DNA from: Dolomedes plantarius
Taxonomy: Eukaryota; Arthropoda; Arachnida; Araneae; Dolomedidae
DNA length: 64,000 nucleotides
Direction of reading: 5' to 3'
Assembly (NCBI GenBank): GCA_907164885.2
Contig: OU015499.1
Location: forward strand, 164,757,629 to 164,821,628
The notes under the pieces were generated by a model. It searched no databases. It was not told the DNA's origin and saw nothing but the letters and a program-made list of their open reading frames with translations. Both the position numbers and the translations under genes were made by a program. Below are positions 10,851 through 24,049 of the stretch, piece by piece; position 1 is the stretch's first letter, and the number at the start of each line of letters is the position of its first letter.

Positions 10851-11898
10851 ATCTTTCTAACACGCAAAATTGGAAGCTTTACTAACACACGATTAAAAAC
10901 GTAAAAACGTTAACTCAATACTTTAATCTAAATGATTGCTATAATGCAACACAGTAGAAATAACTTGATGATAATGGTAAATTGTTTAGTATTGCTTCAT
11001 CACACAAAAAGTAAAATAATCAATTACAGTCTCACTGTTGAAGAAGTAAGTACTTATGAATTATTAAGCAATTATTTAATTTCTTTTCTATAATAAAAAA
11101 ATAATTTGAAGACTGAATTGGAAGTTACTACTTTTTATCCCTTGTCATATCAATTCACTCCCTTAGTCATATAAAAATTTTATTAATAATAGAGATGACT
11201 CCAGGCATATTCTATCTAATACATTTTATACATGGTTAGATAAAATTTCCATCTGCAATAATATATTCTACAATGTGTCTTTCAATTGATATTTTCAAAG
11301 GAATTTTGAAAAGCAATGTCTAATATTTTATCACTTTACTCCACTTTTTGCATTATGGCGTGAATCGATTTGGCAAGTAAATGGCTCATATACTAAAGAT
11401 AATATATAATAATAGGAAGTTATACAGAGCACTTTAAAAGAATTTCTTAATTTAATAACAATAATCGGACAGATGAAAATGTCCCACTGGATCAAATAAT
11501 CCATTACTTTAAAATTAAATTTACTATGATGTATGAATTATGAGCATATCTTCATATATTTCATTATTCTAACCATAATTTTCAAATTCCACATGATGAA
11601 AAGAGACTTCTGAGAGTTATGAGCCTGTCATACATACCTTTATTCAAAAAGAGGTAAATTAGTAAAAATCACAGCTGGTAAGTCAAGTTAGGTTATGTGT
11701 CTACTTTTCAGCCAACAGTAGGTAACAAGAAAATGTTTTGAACATTTCAAAAGGAGTAAAAATTTAACTAATATTTATGTGTTCAGACTTATTATACAAA
11801 AAAGAATCTCAGTGATTAAACAGAATTTACCCAGAAAATAAGATGCTTTCTCTCAAACAATAAAAAATTTCATGAAATATATACTATTTACTCTATTA
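10851..11898. other. No gene recognised
   Basis: AT-rich DNA with frequent stops in all frames and no transposon end that I can identify. Confidence 0.4.
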
Positions 11899-12000
11899 CA
11901 GTGGTTCTCAACCTTTTTACATCTATGCCTCCTCTTTGGATGATCTTCCTATGCCCCAAAGACATAGATACAGTAATATCCCAAAGTTACGGGATATCCC
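11899..12000 (+). mobile_element. hAT-like terminal fragment
   Basis: CAGTGGTTCTCAACCTTTTTA, preceded by TTA, is a common hAT-type terminus. No matching inverted end was found nearby, and the sequence grades into G-rich low complexity. Confidence 0.35.
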
Positions 12001-12106
12001 TGGGGAGGGGAGGGGAGGGGGAGAGTTGAAAGGATAAAAATATTTATAATGCAATTTCTATTTCTTTGGGAGGTGGGCAGGGACCCATGATCTCCCCTGT
12101 GTGCAC

Positions 12107-12110
<4 letters not shown>

Positions 12111-12162
<52 letters not shown>
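12111..12162. repeat. (TA)n microsatellite
   Basis: Pure TA run, followed by a shorter TA run and a G tract near 12190. Confidence 0.9.
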
Positions 12163-12164
<2 letters not shown>

Positions 12165-12199
12165 AGGATGGGAGTAGGAAATATATATATTGGGGGGGG

Positions 12200-13189
12200 G
12201 GGGAGAATGAAGGTGACACCTGGTTAAATTTGACCCTTATGGTACCACTTTAAACCAGAGTAGCATACACCGGATCTTGCAGCCATCTATAGACATGGTC
12301 TGGAATGTTCCAGCCAGGTACATTCAGTCACAAAAACAACAACAAACTATTATATCCCGTAGTTACAGGAATATTTCGAAATCCTGACAAGAAATATTGA
12401 TAGTATGAATTTTAATTTTATGAATGGACAATAAATATAACAACTGGTATATGAATATACTGCAAGCTAATTTCCAGGTTTACTAACTTCCTGTATGGTG
12501 CTCCATGATTAAAAGTAGTCAACAAATTTCTCTGAGTAATAGAAGGAATGTCTCCACAGAAGTGTCTACACATGAGCAACAACAGCAAGGTTTACGATTT
12601 ACTGTTATTTTAGTGTTTATAGAAAAGTCAAGACAGGGGTAAAAAGTTATAAAAGAGCTTTTCCATCTGAAATTTTGAGAGTGAAATGAAAGTAGAATAA
12701 AAAATAATAATAAAATTGATAAGGAAAGAGAGCATTTTTAACCTCTAACAGCACATCTATTTATGATCCTACGTTATGAAATACCTCCTACATGAATAAT
12801 GCTACTGGATTTTCAAAAACACATATAATGCATACATCTGATTTTTACTACTAAAGGAAGCACATGTATATGTTTGATTTCTGCTTATTATATTAAGTAA
12901 CAGAAAGATTAATAATAAATTATATAAACTGAAAAATCTTTTAATTTTATAGGTAGCTAATTGAGATTAAGAAAGAGCTTGCTTAATCTCAATAACATAT
13001 AACACCATCTGTTTATATATATTCTACTGCAGAGCACAATCAAATTCCCTTTTTGAATAAAGAAAACAAAATGACAGATTAACAAAACTTGGTTGATTAG
13101 GTTTTTTTTTGTTAATGGAGCAACATTGGACATGAAACGTAAAGATTACAATAACACAAACACTTTTGGATTTAGAAAATAAATGACTA
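12200..13189. other. No gene recognised
   Basis: AT-rich sequence without a supported coding region or recognised transposon. Confidence 0.4.
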
Positions 13190-13586
13190 TTTTATAAAAT
13201 CCAAAATTAATTTTTAAAAATTCATCAAAAATCAGAAAATGGAGATAAAGATTCGATTTTCGGAGATAAAGATTTGATTTGGAGATAAAGATTTGATTCC
13301 TTTAAAATATTCCATTTTAAAGGAACTTTTGTGATCTTTCTCGTGATATAAATTTTATAATGCTCAATTTATTATTTTAAATTAAAACTTTAAAAAAGTT
13401 ACTAAAACAGCTTAAAAATTTAATTTAAAAAATCTAAGAAGAATTTTTCAAAAAATTTTCTTAGTGCACCCCTACACTATAACAAGAATCCCCATGCAAA
13501 ATTTCAGCCCTTTAGGTCCTGCGGTTTGGTGCATTGTATGTCAGTCAGTGAATGATTCAATTACGGAACAGTTTTATATATATAGA
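13190..13586 (-). mobile_element. Helitron family Hel-1 copy b (5' half only)
   Basis: Read on the minus strand it starts TCTATATATATAAAAC and continues through the family's GCACCCCTACACTATAA and AATGGAGATAAAG words in reverse. The 3' half with the hairpin and CTAG end is missing. Confidence 0.6.
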
Positions 13587-14230
13587 TAATATATATTTCA
13601 TGAACTTTTTTTATGGCGGGCAGTACAATGTTGATGTTTATTTTACTATTTTACAATGGTTTGGAGTCAAATGTCAATCACTACAGTCATTTTTTTTCTA
13701 CACAAGAGCTAATTAGACAGGGACCTACAGTTTAAAGCCAACCCCGAATGGCTACAAATATCCATGACAAGAGTGGGACTTCAACCCACAGATTCTGCTA
13801 GCACCTTATTTTACATCAATGTTCACCCACTAATTCTGAATGATGTCATTATCTAGCTGTTCGTGATGTGAAATAAACAAGTTGGGGAACGTTGGGGTGT
13901 CGCCAACTTAGCAAAAAATCCACCTGACCGTCTTATACAGTCTAGCCAAAAGGATAAACATCTCTTTTCAAATATCACTTGTACTTGGATTACGCTGGAT
14001 TTTTATGCTCATGCGATGCTATTCACAATCACCAATGCATACTGGATAATTTTCATTGTTTTTCCTTTATGATCTTCAGTAAAAGGGGCAAAAATTTCTC
14101 ATTACAAAGCAACGCATCAGAATTATTAATATAATTGATGGAAGGAAATTCAAAACTCAATATGAAGCAGATCAAGAATTTAGAGTAAATGCCCTTAGAA
14201 TTTAAATGAGAGCTCAAAGAAATTTAGATA
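13587..14230. other. No gene recognised
   Basis: AT-rich sequence. A weak B-box-like word near 13780 is not enough to call a SINE. Confidence 0.35.
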
Positions 14231-14234
14231 TATT

Positions 14235-14495
14235 TAAAAGCAAATTTACTGAATCTGACAACTTTTATAGTAATTACAATACAGGTGATAAAAACATATG
14301 TAGAATGTTTAGTCAACGTCTACCAAAAATTACGGCGATAGTGAAGGCATCGCCCTCCCCCTACATAAATTATAGCAAATTTACTAAATATGAAATTTTG
14401 ATAGTTTTTACAATGCTATAGGTGATGAAAATATATTTTTATGTTTATTCAATGTCTAACAAAAATTATGGCAATTATGAAGACATCCCTCCCCC
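14235..14495. repeat. Diverged tandem duplication, unit about 125 bp
   Basis: Two adjacent units share the order TTTACT...GATAGT or ATAGTAATT...ACAAT...AGGTGATAAAA...TCAACGTCTA or TCAATGTCTA...CCTCCCCC. No function is seen. Confidence 0.45.
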
Positions 14496-14499
14496 CCCT

Positions 14500-15399
14500 G
14501 TCAAAAAAAGAGTACAAATTGAGATCAAGGTAAGTCAATTTTCATAATTTTTCTGTTTGTTATTTCTTTAAGGTATCTGATTATGTTTAAAACATCAATT
14601 TTCATGAAAATTATGAAATTTCTCATATTCTTAAAGAATGTAAATTCCTGTTTCCAAATTTACTTTTTATTTTTTTCTGTACGATAATCAGAAATGAAAT
14701 GAGAGTGATTTCAATGCAAATGAATATTTTAATTGCATTTTCTGAAGAACTTATATTTCATTAAAAATATAATTATTAAAATATATTTTTCATTAAAAAT
14801 TGGCTATAGTTTGAGCCAGAATTTTACAATTTTGTAAAAAGTTATATAATTAGGGTCTATATTTTCATCATTTTCCTACTTTCCAGGTATATTCCCGGAA
14901 AAATAGCTAAGGATTTTCTCAAGTTTGTGTAAAAAATGGCATTGAACGTAGTTGGATACGTTACATTTTAAAAATTTTTTCATGTTGCATATTCTTTAAA
15001 GGTCGTTAAAATTTCCAAGTTCCCTTTTTTTTCTTCGTTCACTTTTTGTTGACCTGATATTTAAAACTTTCAAAATATATATATATATATGAGAGGGAAA
15101 ATAAATGAAGGACTTAGAAATGGAAATTTGATGAACTTTAAAATAATCACCAAAAATTCGCCAACCGCCCCAAATTCTACCAATTTACAGACTTTTTTTA
15201 AGCCGATATTTGCACCTATTTGGAATTTACATCTCTTTCTCACTAATGTGTAAAAACTTTGTAGGCACGATTTTATTAATGTGATCCCCAGAAGACGTAA
15301 TCCAACTGTATTTTTGATGAGCTTATATAACACACCAAAAATAGTTTTGGTATCATATAACCTATGTTATAACCTCAAAAAATAACAAAAATATTTTTT
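14500..15399. other. No gene recognised
   Basis: AT-rich sequence with scattered stops. One minus-strand open frame at 15070-15333 has no recognisable domain. Confidence 0.35.
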
Positions 15400-15650
15400 G
15401 AAATATTGCACAAGACAAATATTTTCAATTTTAAACAAAAACACAAATTGAGAACATTGGAACAAATTTTAAAAACACATTTAAAAGCCTTTTAAAATGG
15501 CAGAAATTTAAAAATGAACATTATGGAAAAACAAATCTTAACATATTGCACAACACAAATATTTAAACTTCAAACAGAAACACTAATTGAGAACACTGGA
15601 ACAAAGTTTAGAAACACTTAAAAATGGCACAAATTTATAAAGAATGATAA
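15400..15650. repeat. Direct repeat, period about 141 bp
   Basis: ATATTGCACAAGACAAATATTT at 15402 recurs with changes at 15543. In both copies it is followed by a conserved stretch reading AACACAAATTGAGAACATTGGAACAAA or close to it. This is a two-unit tandem duplication with no coding content. Confidence 0.5.
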
Positions 15651-15971
15651 AAACACCAAGAAAACTTTTAAAATATGATAAAAATGTTTAAAAAGCACTC
15701 TAAAGAGTCAAATGAAACTAATTCGATCTACTATAAATACTGAAAATATAATAAAGAAGTGAGGTTGCCAGTGGGGTTGTAGTGGCTTGACAGGTAGCAC
15801 ACTAAATAACTATATCTAATATAACATGCATCAATTTTGATTCAATTGAATCAAAATTCACTTGGCAGCATTTTCTGTTTTATAGATTATGCTGCTTTTA
15901 ACTAGACCAGGCAGTAAAGTAATGGTATTGACAGTAGATGTTGAAAAGGTGTTTGTAAAAATTGAAATATA

Positions 15972-17197
15972 CACTGAAGTGCCACTGAATTAGGGATACC
16001 TACCTAGTAATGAGTTGGGCCTCCTCTGGCCTTGATAACGGCTGTCACATGACGAGGCATAGATTTAATCAGTTTCTGGAAATGTTCCACGGGAATGGCT
16101 TGCCAAATATTGGCTAAAGCTGTCCATAATTCAGGAAGGTTCTTTGGTGCTGTGTGATGGCCTTTCACGCCTTGTTCCAAAACATCCCAAAGATGCTCAA
16201 TAGGATTTAAGTCTGGGCTTCTAGGTGGCCAATTCATGACAGAGAAGTCAGAAGAATGCTCATGCTCATCCAACCAGCCAGTAGCCAACCGGGACTTGTG
16301 AGAGGTACAGTTGTCTTACTGGAAAACTCCATTACCGTGCGGATAACAGAACAGCATAAACGGATGGAAGTGATCACCCAGCAACTCTATGTACTGAATT
16401 GTGTTGTGGGAGGTTGGTACACGCACCAAAGATCCCAAACTGTGTCACGAAAAAACATCCCAGACCATGATTGAGCCACCATGCCCTTGTACAGTTCCAG
16501 CCAGGCATGCAGGATCCATGGCTTCATGAGCCTGATGCCATATTCTCAGCCTCCCGTCAGCGTTAAGTAGTCGGAATCGAGACTCATCACTCCATGCTAC
16601 TTGTTTCCAGTCCTCTACACTCCAGTCTCTGTGCTCTCTTGCCCAGGCAAGACGTGCAGCCCAATGGCGAGTATAGAGCAATGGTACTCTCATACGTCGA
16701 CGGCTCCCGAAACCCATACGGTGAAGCGAGCGTTGCGCAGTCCGTTTACTGACTTTACGACTGGCACTGTCATTAATCTGGGTGGTAATTTGAGCTAATG
16801 TTTGGCTTCACTGGCTACGTACAATACGCCTGAGCCGTCTCTCACCAAGCACTGTGAAGGCTATTTGTCCTTTGCAGTTTGCCCAATCGCTATTTTTTTT
16901 CCCACTATCCATGTATTCTTGGTATACTCTTGACACTGTCAACCTTGAAAATCCTAGCTGTCTGACGATTTCGGAAATTGAATGGCCCATGCATCGTGCA
17001 CTTATGATTTGTCCGCAATCGAAGGCGTCTAAATCAGGCAGTTTACCTATACTGGCAAATCCAACAACTAATTCAGAACAACCACAGTACATGCTATATA
17101 TGCAGTTATCACAGTGCCCTCACTTGCACATACATGATGCGCAGCGCTACACAATTTGTATAGGCTTTGTTATCTCTAATTCAGTGGCACTTCAGTG
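15972..17197 (-). mobile_element. Tc1-like transposon B, both ends present
   Basis: The perfect terminal repeats CACTGAAGTGCCACTGAATT and its complement end at 15972 and 17197, each flanked by the TA target duplication (15970-15971 and 17198-17199). At 1226 bp it has the classic Tc1 size and contains one transposase frame on the minus strand. Confidence 0.9.
16004..17092 (-). pseudogene. Tc1-like transposase with three premature stops
   Basis: One frame of about 362 codons runs from ATG at 17092 to the stop after GGPTHY at 16004, with no frameshift. The helix-turn-helix region includes MGHSISEIVRQLGFSRLTV. The catalytic region shows AWSDESRF (first Asp), then a broken second motif in which a TAA directly precedes DNCTSH, then SPDLNPIEHLWD (Glu). 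Stops lie near 16806 (TGA after RIVRSQ), near 16444 (TGA after VWDVFS) and near 16303 (TAA in the second Asp motif). At least two are explained by single transitions from CGA or TGG. This looks like a fairly young copy inactivated by point mutation. The full-length frame and intact ends suggest active relatives elsewhere in the genome. Confidence 0.85.
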
Positions 17198-17199
17198 TA

Positions 17200-18405
17200 T
17201 ATGGTAGCATAGGAATATTGTCATTGTCATTATTTTCTGCATTTGTTAACAATTCAAGAGGACCAAGAGGAACTACATGGTTACCAGTTAGAAGTATTTA
17301 TTACACCAACAAAATATTCCAAATCGAAAAACATCTCCAGATGGCAGAGAATGACCCCCAAACCCTAATCTCCCTGTTTACACTAAAGTTACTCTGTTAC
17401 TTCCCAAAATAAATAAAATTTGGAAAAGTATAGAAAAATATGATAAAACTATGCTGATTGTACTGGCATTCAAAATACAAAATATCAAAAAGTAATGTTT
17501 TATGGTATATTTTTACATATACATTTTAATTAAAAAGACTCCACACACTGGAGCATCCACCCCATATAATCTAACTTCAACACAATGACTGCCACGCTAT
17601 ACCAGGGAAACTAGCCTTTGACAACTTTAGTTACGTACATTTGCTACAAGTTCAGTCTGAATGCAGTCATATTCTGTAACAATCAAAAACCGATTTTGAT
17701 TATTTTGAACAAAAAAATGTATCCAAGTTACTATGCAGTTATTGTCCGGTATAAAAATTTGCATACTAAAGTGAACTGCAATATAACTTGTACATTAGTA
17801 TTACGGAAAGACAGCTATCTACGAGTATACTCGAAGTGATTCTCTATAAATTTCTCATTGTATTAAAAAATGAACACTGTCTTATATAAAATAATTTCAG
17901 AAAACACAGTTTAAAAAAAAAAATGAAGTTAAATTATTCTACAAGTATTGCAACAGTTAGAATAAGCAAACATTGAACAGTAAATACAATACCTGATTTT
18001 TTTTTATTTATCGATGTTTCTTCTTTAGGACAAGTTCGATACTATCTTCGCTAAAAATAAACTTTTTTGAAGATCAGCATCCATAGTAAGGAATAACACA
18101 CATTTTTCATGTACTGCAACGCGCACGGGAAAATACTCAGTATTATTTCACCCAGGCAGTTGTTTTCCTGTAGAACAAAAATGCTTATTATTTATAAAAT
18201 ATGCAAACATCGCAAATTTATTTTTTATAAAGCAATCAATCTCAATATGCACATCATAACATTTTATTGTAATCCTTAGAGTAGGGTTAAGAAGTATTTT
18301 CATAGCAACTGTGATTAAGTAGCAGGTTGCTACATATAGAAATAATATCTGTGACTTAAGCTTAGATACGTAAGTAATCAATTTATGGAATTTATTAGCT
18401 GTTTC
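17200..18405. other. No gene recognised
   Basis: AT-rich sequence with short random open frames on both strands. Confidence 0.35.
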
Positions 18406-18730
18406 GGTGGAGGAGCGATTAGTTTAAGGAAGCCAGGATTTCAGATTGCCTGACTGCGCCCCCGACTGCGCATGCGTTCCAACTTGAGGGAGTGGGGATG
18501 CCTGAAGTAGAGGAACATGGTTTTGGCGTCCTGGCACAATTTTCACATTACGGAAAACCTTTTGTCTAGTATAAACCTTTTGTCCCAGTATCTTGCTTCT
18601 GTGCCAATTTGAGGGCCGTTTTTCACCAAATTGCGAAGCTTGGCGTTGTTAACTGAAAAATTGCTGGCTGCTGTCGCTGATGTCTATTGACGACGTAAAT
18701 TTGTACAGGTATTGTTGACACATCGTATTT
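18406..18730 (+). promoter_or_regulatory. CpG-rich promoter-like patch with NRF1-like site
   Basis: Within very AT-rich surroundings this stretch is GC-rich. It contains CTGCGCCCCCGACTGCGCATGCGTTCC, whose palindromic core TGCGCATGCG matches the NRF1 consensus. A CAGGTATT donor-like site follows near 18708. Such islands often mark transcription start regions of housekeeping genes, but no coding exon is visible close by. The strand is uncertain. Confidence 0.3.
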
Positions 18731-20831
18731 GAAATGCTGATCACGACGACGCATAAGCATACTTTTTTGTATGCTGTGTTGGAGGTACATATTTATATTT
18801 ATTTACATTTTTCCTCAAGATTGAAGTATTTAAGTACGTTTATGTAAAACTTCAATCGCTATAGTCTTGTTTTGGTTTATATATTGTATTTTAAAACGCC
18901 ATTAATTGCTCAGCTTTAACAGTTTTTATTATATTTATATTTAATTAACGAATTATATTTTTGTAAAAAAAAATTGGTTTATGTTAAATAGATTAGCACC
19001 GTTTGTGGGCTTTGTACGCTTCTAACTTATGATATTCATATGGGAGTGATTATCAGCATCAATTATTATTTGCAGTTAGTGTAGTTTATAATTCCTGTAA
19101 TTTCTTGTATTTAAACGTTTAGTGAACAAATAATAAATTTGTCAGGTCTTTGTACAGGAAATTAGCAAATCAGATGTTGCTTTTCAAGACTAAATATAAA
19201 TTTCACCCTTTAACTAGAATATGTAGAATAACATTACATTTTCGAAGTTATGGAGACTCAAATAGTGCTTGCTCACTTAAATCTTTTGCAAATTTAACAA
19301 TTTCATGAACTGTTATCTTCTATATCATCATATTTATTACCTATTTTGCATTAAATGCTTTAAAAACGTTGATGGCATTAAATAGTAATTTAAACATTCT
19401 GAGTACACCTCTTTTCAGAAAATTTTGTGTGTCATTTTGGGAAGCAGCTTATTATAATTATGAGTTATATATTTTTGCTACAACATTTCTGTAAACAGTT
19501 TGCACTGACTTTTAAGACATTACCTGAGGTTTTTCATGTCTTATAAAATATGGTTTGGAGAAAATATTAAAAATCATGTATAGGCGAGTATATTGTCAGG
19601 ATTTGGATTACTTTAAAACTATGTCATGATATTTAAATATGCAACAAATGGCTGAAACAGTAAACATAATTTTTTCGTTTTGGATTTGAATAGCCATGTA
19701 CTACAATATAACATACTACAGTGGAACCTCGCATAACGAGCATAATTCATTCTAGAATTGTACTCGTAATGCGAAACACTCATTTAGCAAAACAATTTTT
19801 CCCATATAAATTAATGTAAATTACTATAATGCATTCCATGCCAAAAAATACTCAAAATTTTTTACATGTGACATTTATTATTTAAAGAAAATTACTTATG
19901 CATAAATTGTTAAGGGGCAAAATCATCCATAAGTAGTTTATTATTTATGAATCATTCTAGTTCCTATCTTTTTATTTTTTGGTATACATTCATACATTAG
20001 CATATAAAATATGACGGTAGGCATATAAAATATGATGGAGCCACTAATACGTGCTCTCTTTTTGTTTGATTTTTATTTAATTTATAGTCAATCATTAAGG
20101 GCTCATCTGTTGGTATTCAAATCAAAAATTAATAATTATATGTCAAAACCATATATGATCTTATCATATCTGTAAACATTTCACTATGTGTAGTCAATAA
20201 AGAATTTTTAAATTAATCATTACAGATTACCACAAGAAAACAATGGCAATTACATTTTTGATATTGGCAATCTGAAATTTAATATAAATTCTCTTTGCTT
20301 ATTAAAATTTTTAAATATTCTTTGTCAATGTTGTTTTTATGAAATTATTCTTAGTTTTTATTTTAAACTGTCTATTACTGTAAGATAGCTCTAATTCAAC
20401 AGTGAGGTTTGTAAATTTATTTCATACATAATATCAAAAGATTGGAATTCCAGTTATTTCCGTTTATGTTTAATCATGTGTTTTCTTAACCAATTACTTT
20501 AAATTAGCACATAAGAAAAAAAGTACTGTTTTTCTACTTCAGAAGCTGTAACACAAGTTGTTTACACAAGTATCTCTCATTTTAAGTTATTGCGAAACAA
20601 ATGACTTGTTGTAATTCCATTAAGAAAATATTTTGCTAATTAATGATCAATGAACATTTGCTAAAAAGTTTTGTAAAGGAAATGCTTTAAGCATTAAATT
20701 ATTTAGCTTAGAGCCATTACCATAGATCCTAGTTTGAAATGTGTAGCAGGAAATTTGTGAAAACGCATGCTTTTATTACAGTGTTACTTATTTTCTAAAA
20801 ATCAAACAATCAAATTTCTTTTTATTAACAG
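18731..20831. other. No gene recognised
   Basis: AT-rich sequence, possibly intronic if the promoter-like patch at 18.4-18.7 kb is real. It contains one Tigger-like end at 19719. Confidence 0.3.
19719..19810 (+). mobile_element. Tigger/pogo-like terminal fragment
   Basis: CAGTGGAACCTCGCATAACG follows a TA. It is a typical Tigger-type terminus, with an inverted stretch inside it (ACGAGCATAATT, ACTCGTAATGCG). No partner end was found. Confidence 0.45.
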
Positions 20832-20946
20832 AATACCGAAACTGTTAATTACGACCCCACGTGATCTACAACAGCGCCACCTGTTCTGGTATTTCTTTGT
20901 TCAAGAGTGATAGAGCTTGACGAAGAGAGATTTGCATCATATGAAG
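20832..20946 (+). other. Candidate exon (acceptor and strong donor)
   Basis: TTTTTATTAACAG precedes AATACCG, and ATGAAG is followed directly by GTAAGATG, a strong donor. The segment is GC-richer than its surroundings and contains a CACGTG E-box. It could be a 5' exon with an initiating ATG AAG for a gene that continues downstream. No protein similarity is visible, so this rests on splice signals alone. Confidence 0.2.
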
Positions 20947-20949
20947 GTA

Positions 20950-22370
20950 AGATGCTAATTCTACATATTTTGAAATAATTTTTAGTTTATAAATTCATTC
21001 GCAAATAATCTTATAAAATAATACTGTCTGCTGGACGAATGCTAACTTTTTAGTATAAATTAATTCATCTCTCCTTAAGGTGCACATTCGTGCATGTTTT
21101 CTTAAATAAAATTGACTGTAAGTAAAAAAAGCATGCCTATTCATAGTATTGTTATTATAATTATTAATCAAATTTTAAAGAGGGGGAAAACTCTTAAATC
21201 TTTTATCTATTTTTCTAATCTTTTATCTATTTTTCTTACCTAAATATTTGATTCAATTGTTAAATGTTATGTAATAATCACAGTTTATGGAGATCAACTC
21301 CTATCGTGAACAAAATGGCCGACCTCTGTTCATTACCATCTCTCGCTTCAGAGAAAATAATTCTCTTACAAATTGTTATGAGGCTTTTAACTTAGAAAAA
21401 TATTAAAATAAATTTTCTTTAATCACAGATTTGAAGGCTATTTTAACACTTAGAACAAATGTAAGGACATTTTATCTTTTAATCGTTCTTTCAGAGCATT
21501 TTTTAATGTCAGTCGTAATTTTGAGGGCTCTCTGTAGAACTAAGTTAATACGTTGGGAATTTTAAGTCACTGTTTGCAGAGACCTTTTTTTATGAACTTA
21601 GTAACTGTAGGAAAAATTATTTTCAAACATAGTTATCAAAAGTTCTAATTTAAAATTTGAAATTCTACAGTTTTTCCCAAATTAAATATAAATTTCTACA
21701 CCCGGCTTTAATTATTATTGGTAAAATTTAATGGCAGAAAGAGAAAAATCTTCTGCTGCATTATTTACCTTCTAAAAATTGCATTGTTGAAACTGATTTT
21801 ATATACTAAAATAATGTCAAAATCTGTGTTTGGAAAAGTAAACATAAACTGTTATAATTATTCTGTAAAATTAAAGGATAAAGTTCCCTCATCATTACTT
21901 ATTACTATGGCCATAAATGATTTTATTTCGCCGGAGAATAGTTACTATTAGAATCCTGTTAGCAGATACTGAGAAAAACAACTGGAATATTTCAATCTAG
22001 TTTCCATTAATTATGTGTCTATTTGATATACTTAAATAATATTCAGTCATAACTTATTTGAATGAAACTAGCAGTAATTAAAACTTAATTGTTTTCATTT
22101 AAAATTACATTTATTTCCCATTGGGTTCTGAAATTATTTTGCAATCCTTTTTGCATATTGATGGAGTTGTTAGCAATAAATTATATTGAAATTTGTGTAT
22201 CCTCTTTTAAATGTGAATGAATGATAATATATGACTAATACTCCTATAGGTAACTCAAAGCTAAGTAGTTATCTGTGTTTGAAGCATATTTCCCTTGGAG
22301 GGTCCAGTTTTTCTTTTCATTTTTAAAATTACGATTTACTGTTTATTTTTGAACAAGTTTTAATTTAACC
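20950..22370. other. No gene recognised
   Basis: AT-rich sequence. The open frame at 21718-21951 has no recognisable domain and ordinary codon noise. Confidence 0.35.
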
Positions 22371-22500
22371 CAGTGGTTCTTAACATTTTTCTGCTTGCGC
22401 ACCCTCTGTGAACTACAGTTTTAACTTACTACCCCATGTGTACAATAACTCGTCCCTCCTTAATGTATACGGTAAGCTCGCTGACAACTAGTCGTGCAAC
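22371..22500 (+). mobile_element. hAT-like terminal fragment
   Basis: CAGTGGTTCTTAACATTTTT with GCGCACCCTCTGTGAACTAC behind it is typical of the outer end of hAT MITEs. The other end is not found. Confidence 0.35.
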
Positions 22501-22840
22501 ATCAGTCCCACTCAGAACGGTATGAACCACAGAATCCAAGAAAATTTTTAGACTTAGTAACAAAAAGCAATTTTCCTAACACTTGGTAACTATTGGTAGC
22601 AATAGCCACCACACTGCGTTTTACATCAGTTTTCCTTTTTGCTCTCAGTAACTTAACTGTTTTACATTCACTTGATAGTGTATATGTTACATTCAGTTTA
22701 CAATAATGGTTGTATAACGTAGCAACAAAGTATATACATGATACTGCAACAATATACAATATATAAACATGATTCTCAACACTTTTTACCAACCATGTAG
22801 ACATTGCTCATCAATCAATTGTATAATACTTTTAATGTTA

Positions 22841-23540
22841 TCTATATAAATAAAGCAAATGCTGTGTCTGTCGTGTCACAATTCCGGGTGAACTGGGCTT
22901 CCATTATGAAATTCGGCCATATTTGAAAATGTCAATATCAATGTTTTTTTTTTTTTTTCTCATGAAAATAGATAAATGTTACATATTTAGCAAGAGCTTT
23001 AAAAGATGATAATATTATCTGTGTACACTTATTCTGCTAATTTAATAGTTTTAGAGATATTTCAATTCTAAATGCATACTCCACTGAACAAAACTTAAGC
23101 ACAGCATGATTCTCACTAAAAAAATGAATCACTGACAAGATCTATTTTACCATCATGTTTTGTTTTGCTATTATTGAAGTGTGTATAATGTTTTTCATTG
23201 CTTAATACAATTTAAAATATTTTTTTGTGTTATTGGTAACTGAATTAGTTGCATTCTATTCTTTTGGTTCTATTTTTAATATTTATCTATATTTGATTAT
23301 TTGTATTGCTTTAATATTTTTTTAAAATTGATTTTTGTTAGTAAAATTGAGATTGTTACTTTTTCAGCTTTTAGTGGTTTATTATAAATGTATATATTTT
23401 ATGTTTTACTTTTCAGGGTTTTTTTCTCCAATGATGAAAGGGTAAATCTAGTTGAATTCGGAGAACTTTAATTATAAATTTATATTTTTTATATTGGGTT
23501 TTCTTTTTATTCATGTGTATAACATTCAATAAAATTGATG
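22841..23540 (+). mobile_element. Helitron-like 5' end, partial
   Basis: It starts TCTATATAAATAAAGCAAATG after an A. The segment 22960-23085 is shared with 8085-8215 in Hel-5, and 23330-23530 is shared with the interior of Hel-4 (31640-32075). It therefore looks like a mosaic of two families. A 3' CTAG end was not identified. Confidence 0.4.
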
Positions 23541-24049
23541 TGCTCCCCTGAAATATTAAAAAATTTAAATTCATTAATTTCTTGAAAAACAAGCTTTTTA
23601 ATGCCCATTTGTTTTATTAAACTATAATTATAAAAAATATTTAAATTTTATTTTGCTCGAGTCTCAAGAGGTTACTCGAGAAGTTCTCGAGTCTCTAATG
23701 CTGTTCCGTTAGAATTAAATTACAGACTGGCACATGAAAATTTATCTTTTTGTAATGCAGGTATGCTGATATCATACCAGGTAGTGGTGGGTGTTAATAC
23801 TCTTATGAAAATTCTCCCTCCCACTGAATCAATTCAAAGCCGTTTGTCTGGTGGACGGATGGCCTAAACGACACATAAGTTGAATATCACTGCTATCACT
23901 AGAAATGGTGTGGACATCGTCTTCTTCCTCTATTAATAAAAGTCTTTCTGTAGTCTCGTAAGCAAAATCAGCAGGAGTCTCCTCTGGTGCTGATGATTCA
24001 CCGATTTTACGAACGAATTCAGTTATTAACCGTTGTGTTTGTGTTTTGG

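Noticed and set aside
13735..13850. Possible minus-strand tRNA-derived SINE (GTGGGTTGAAGTCCCAC near 13780)
   Set aside because: The B-box match is imperfect, the A box is not convincing, and no second copy was found in the window.
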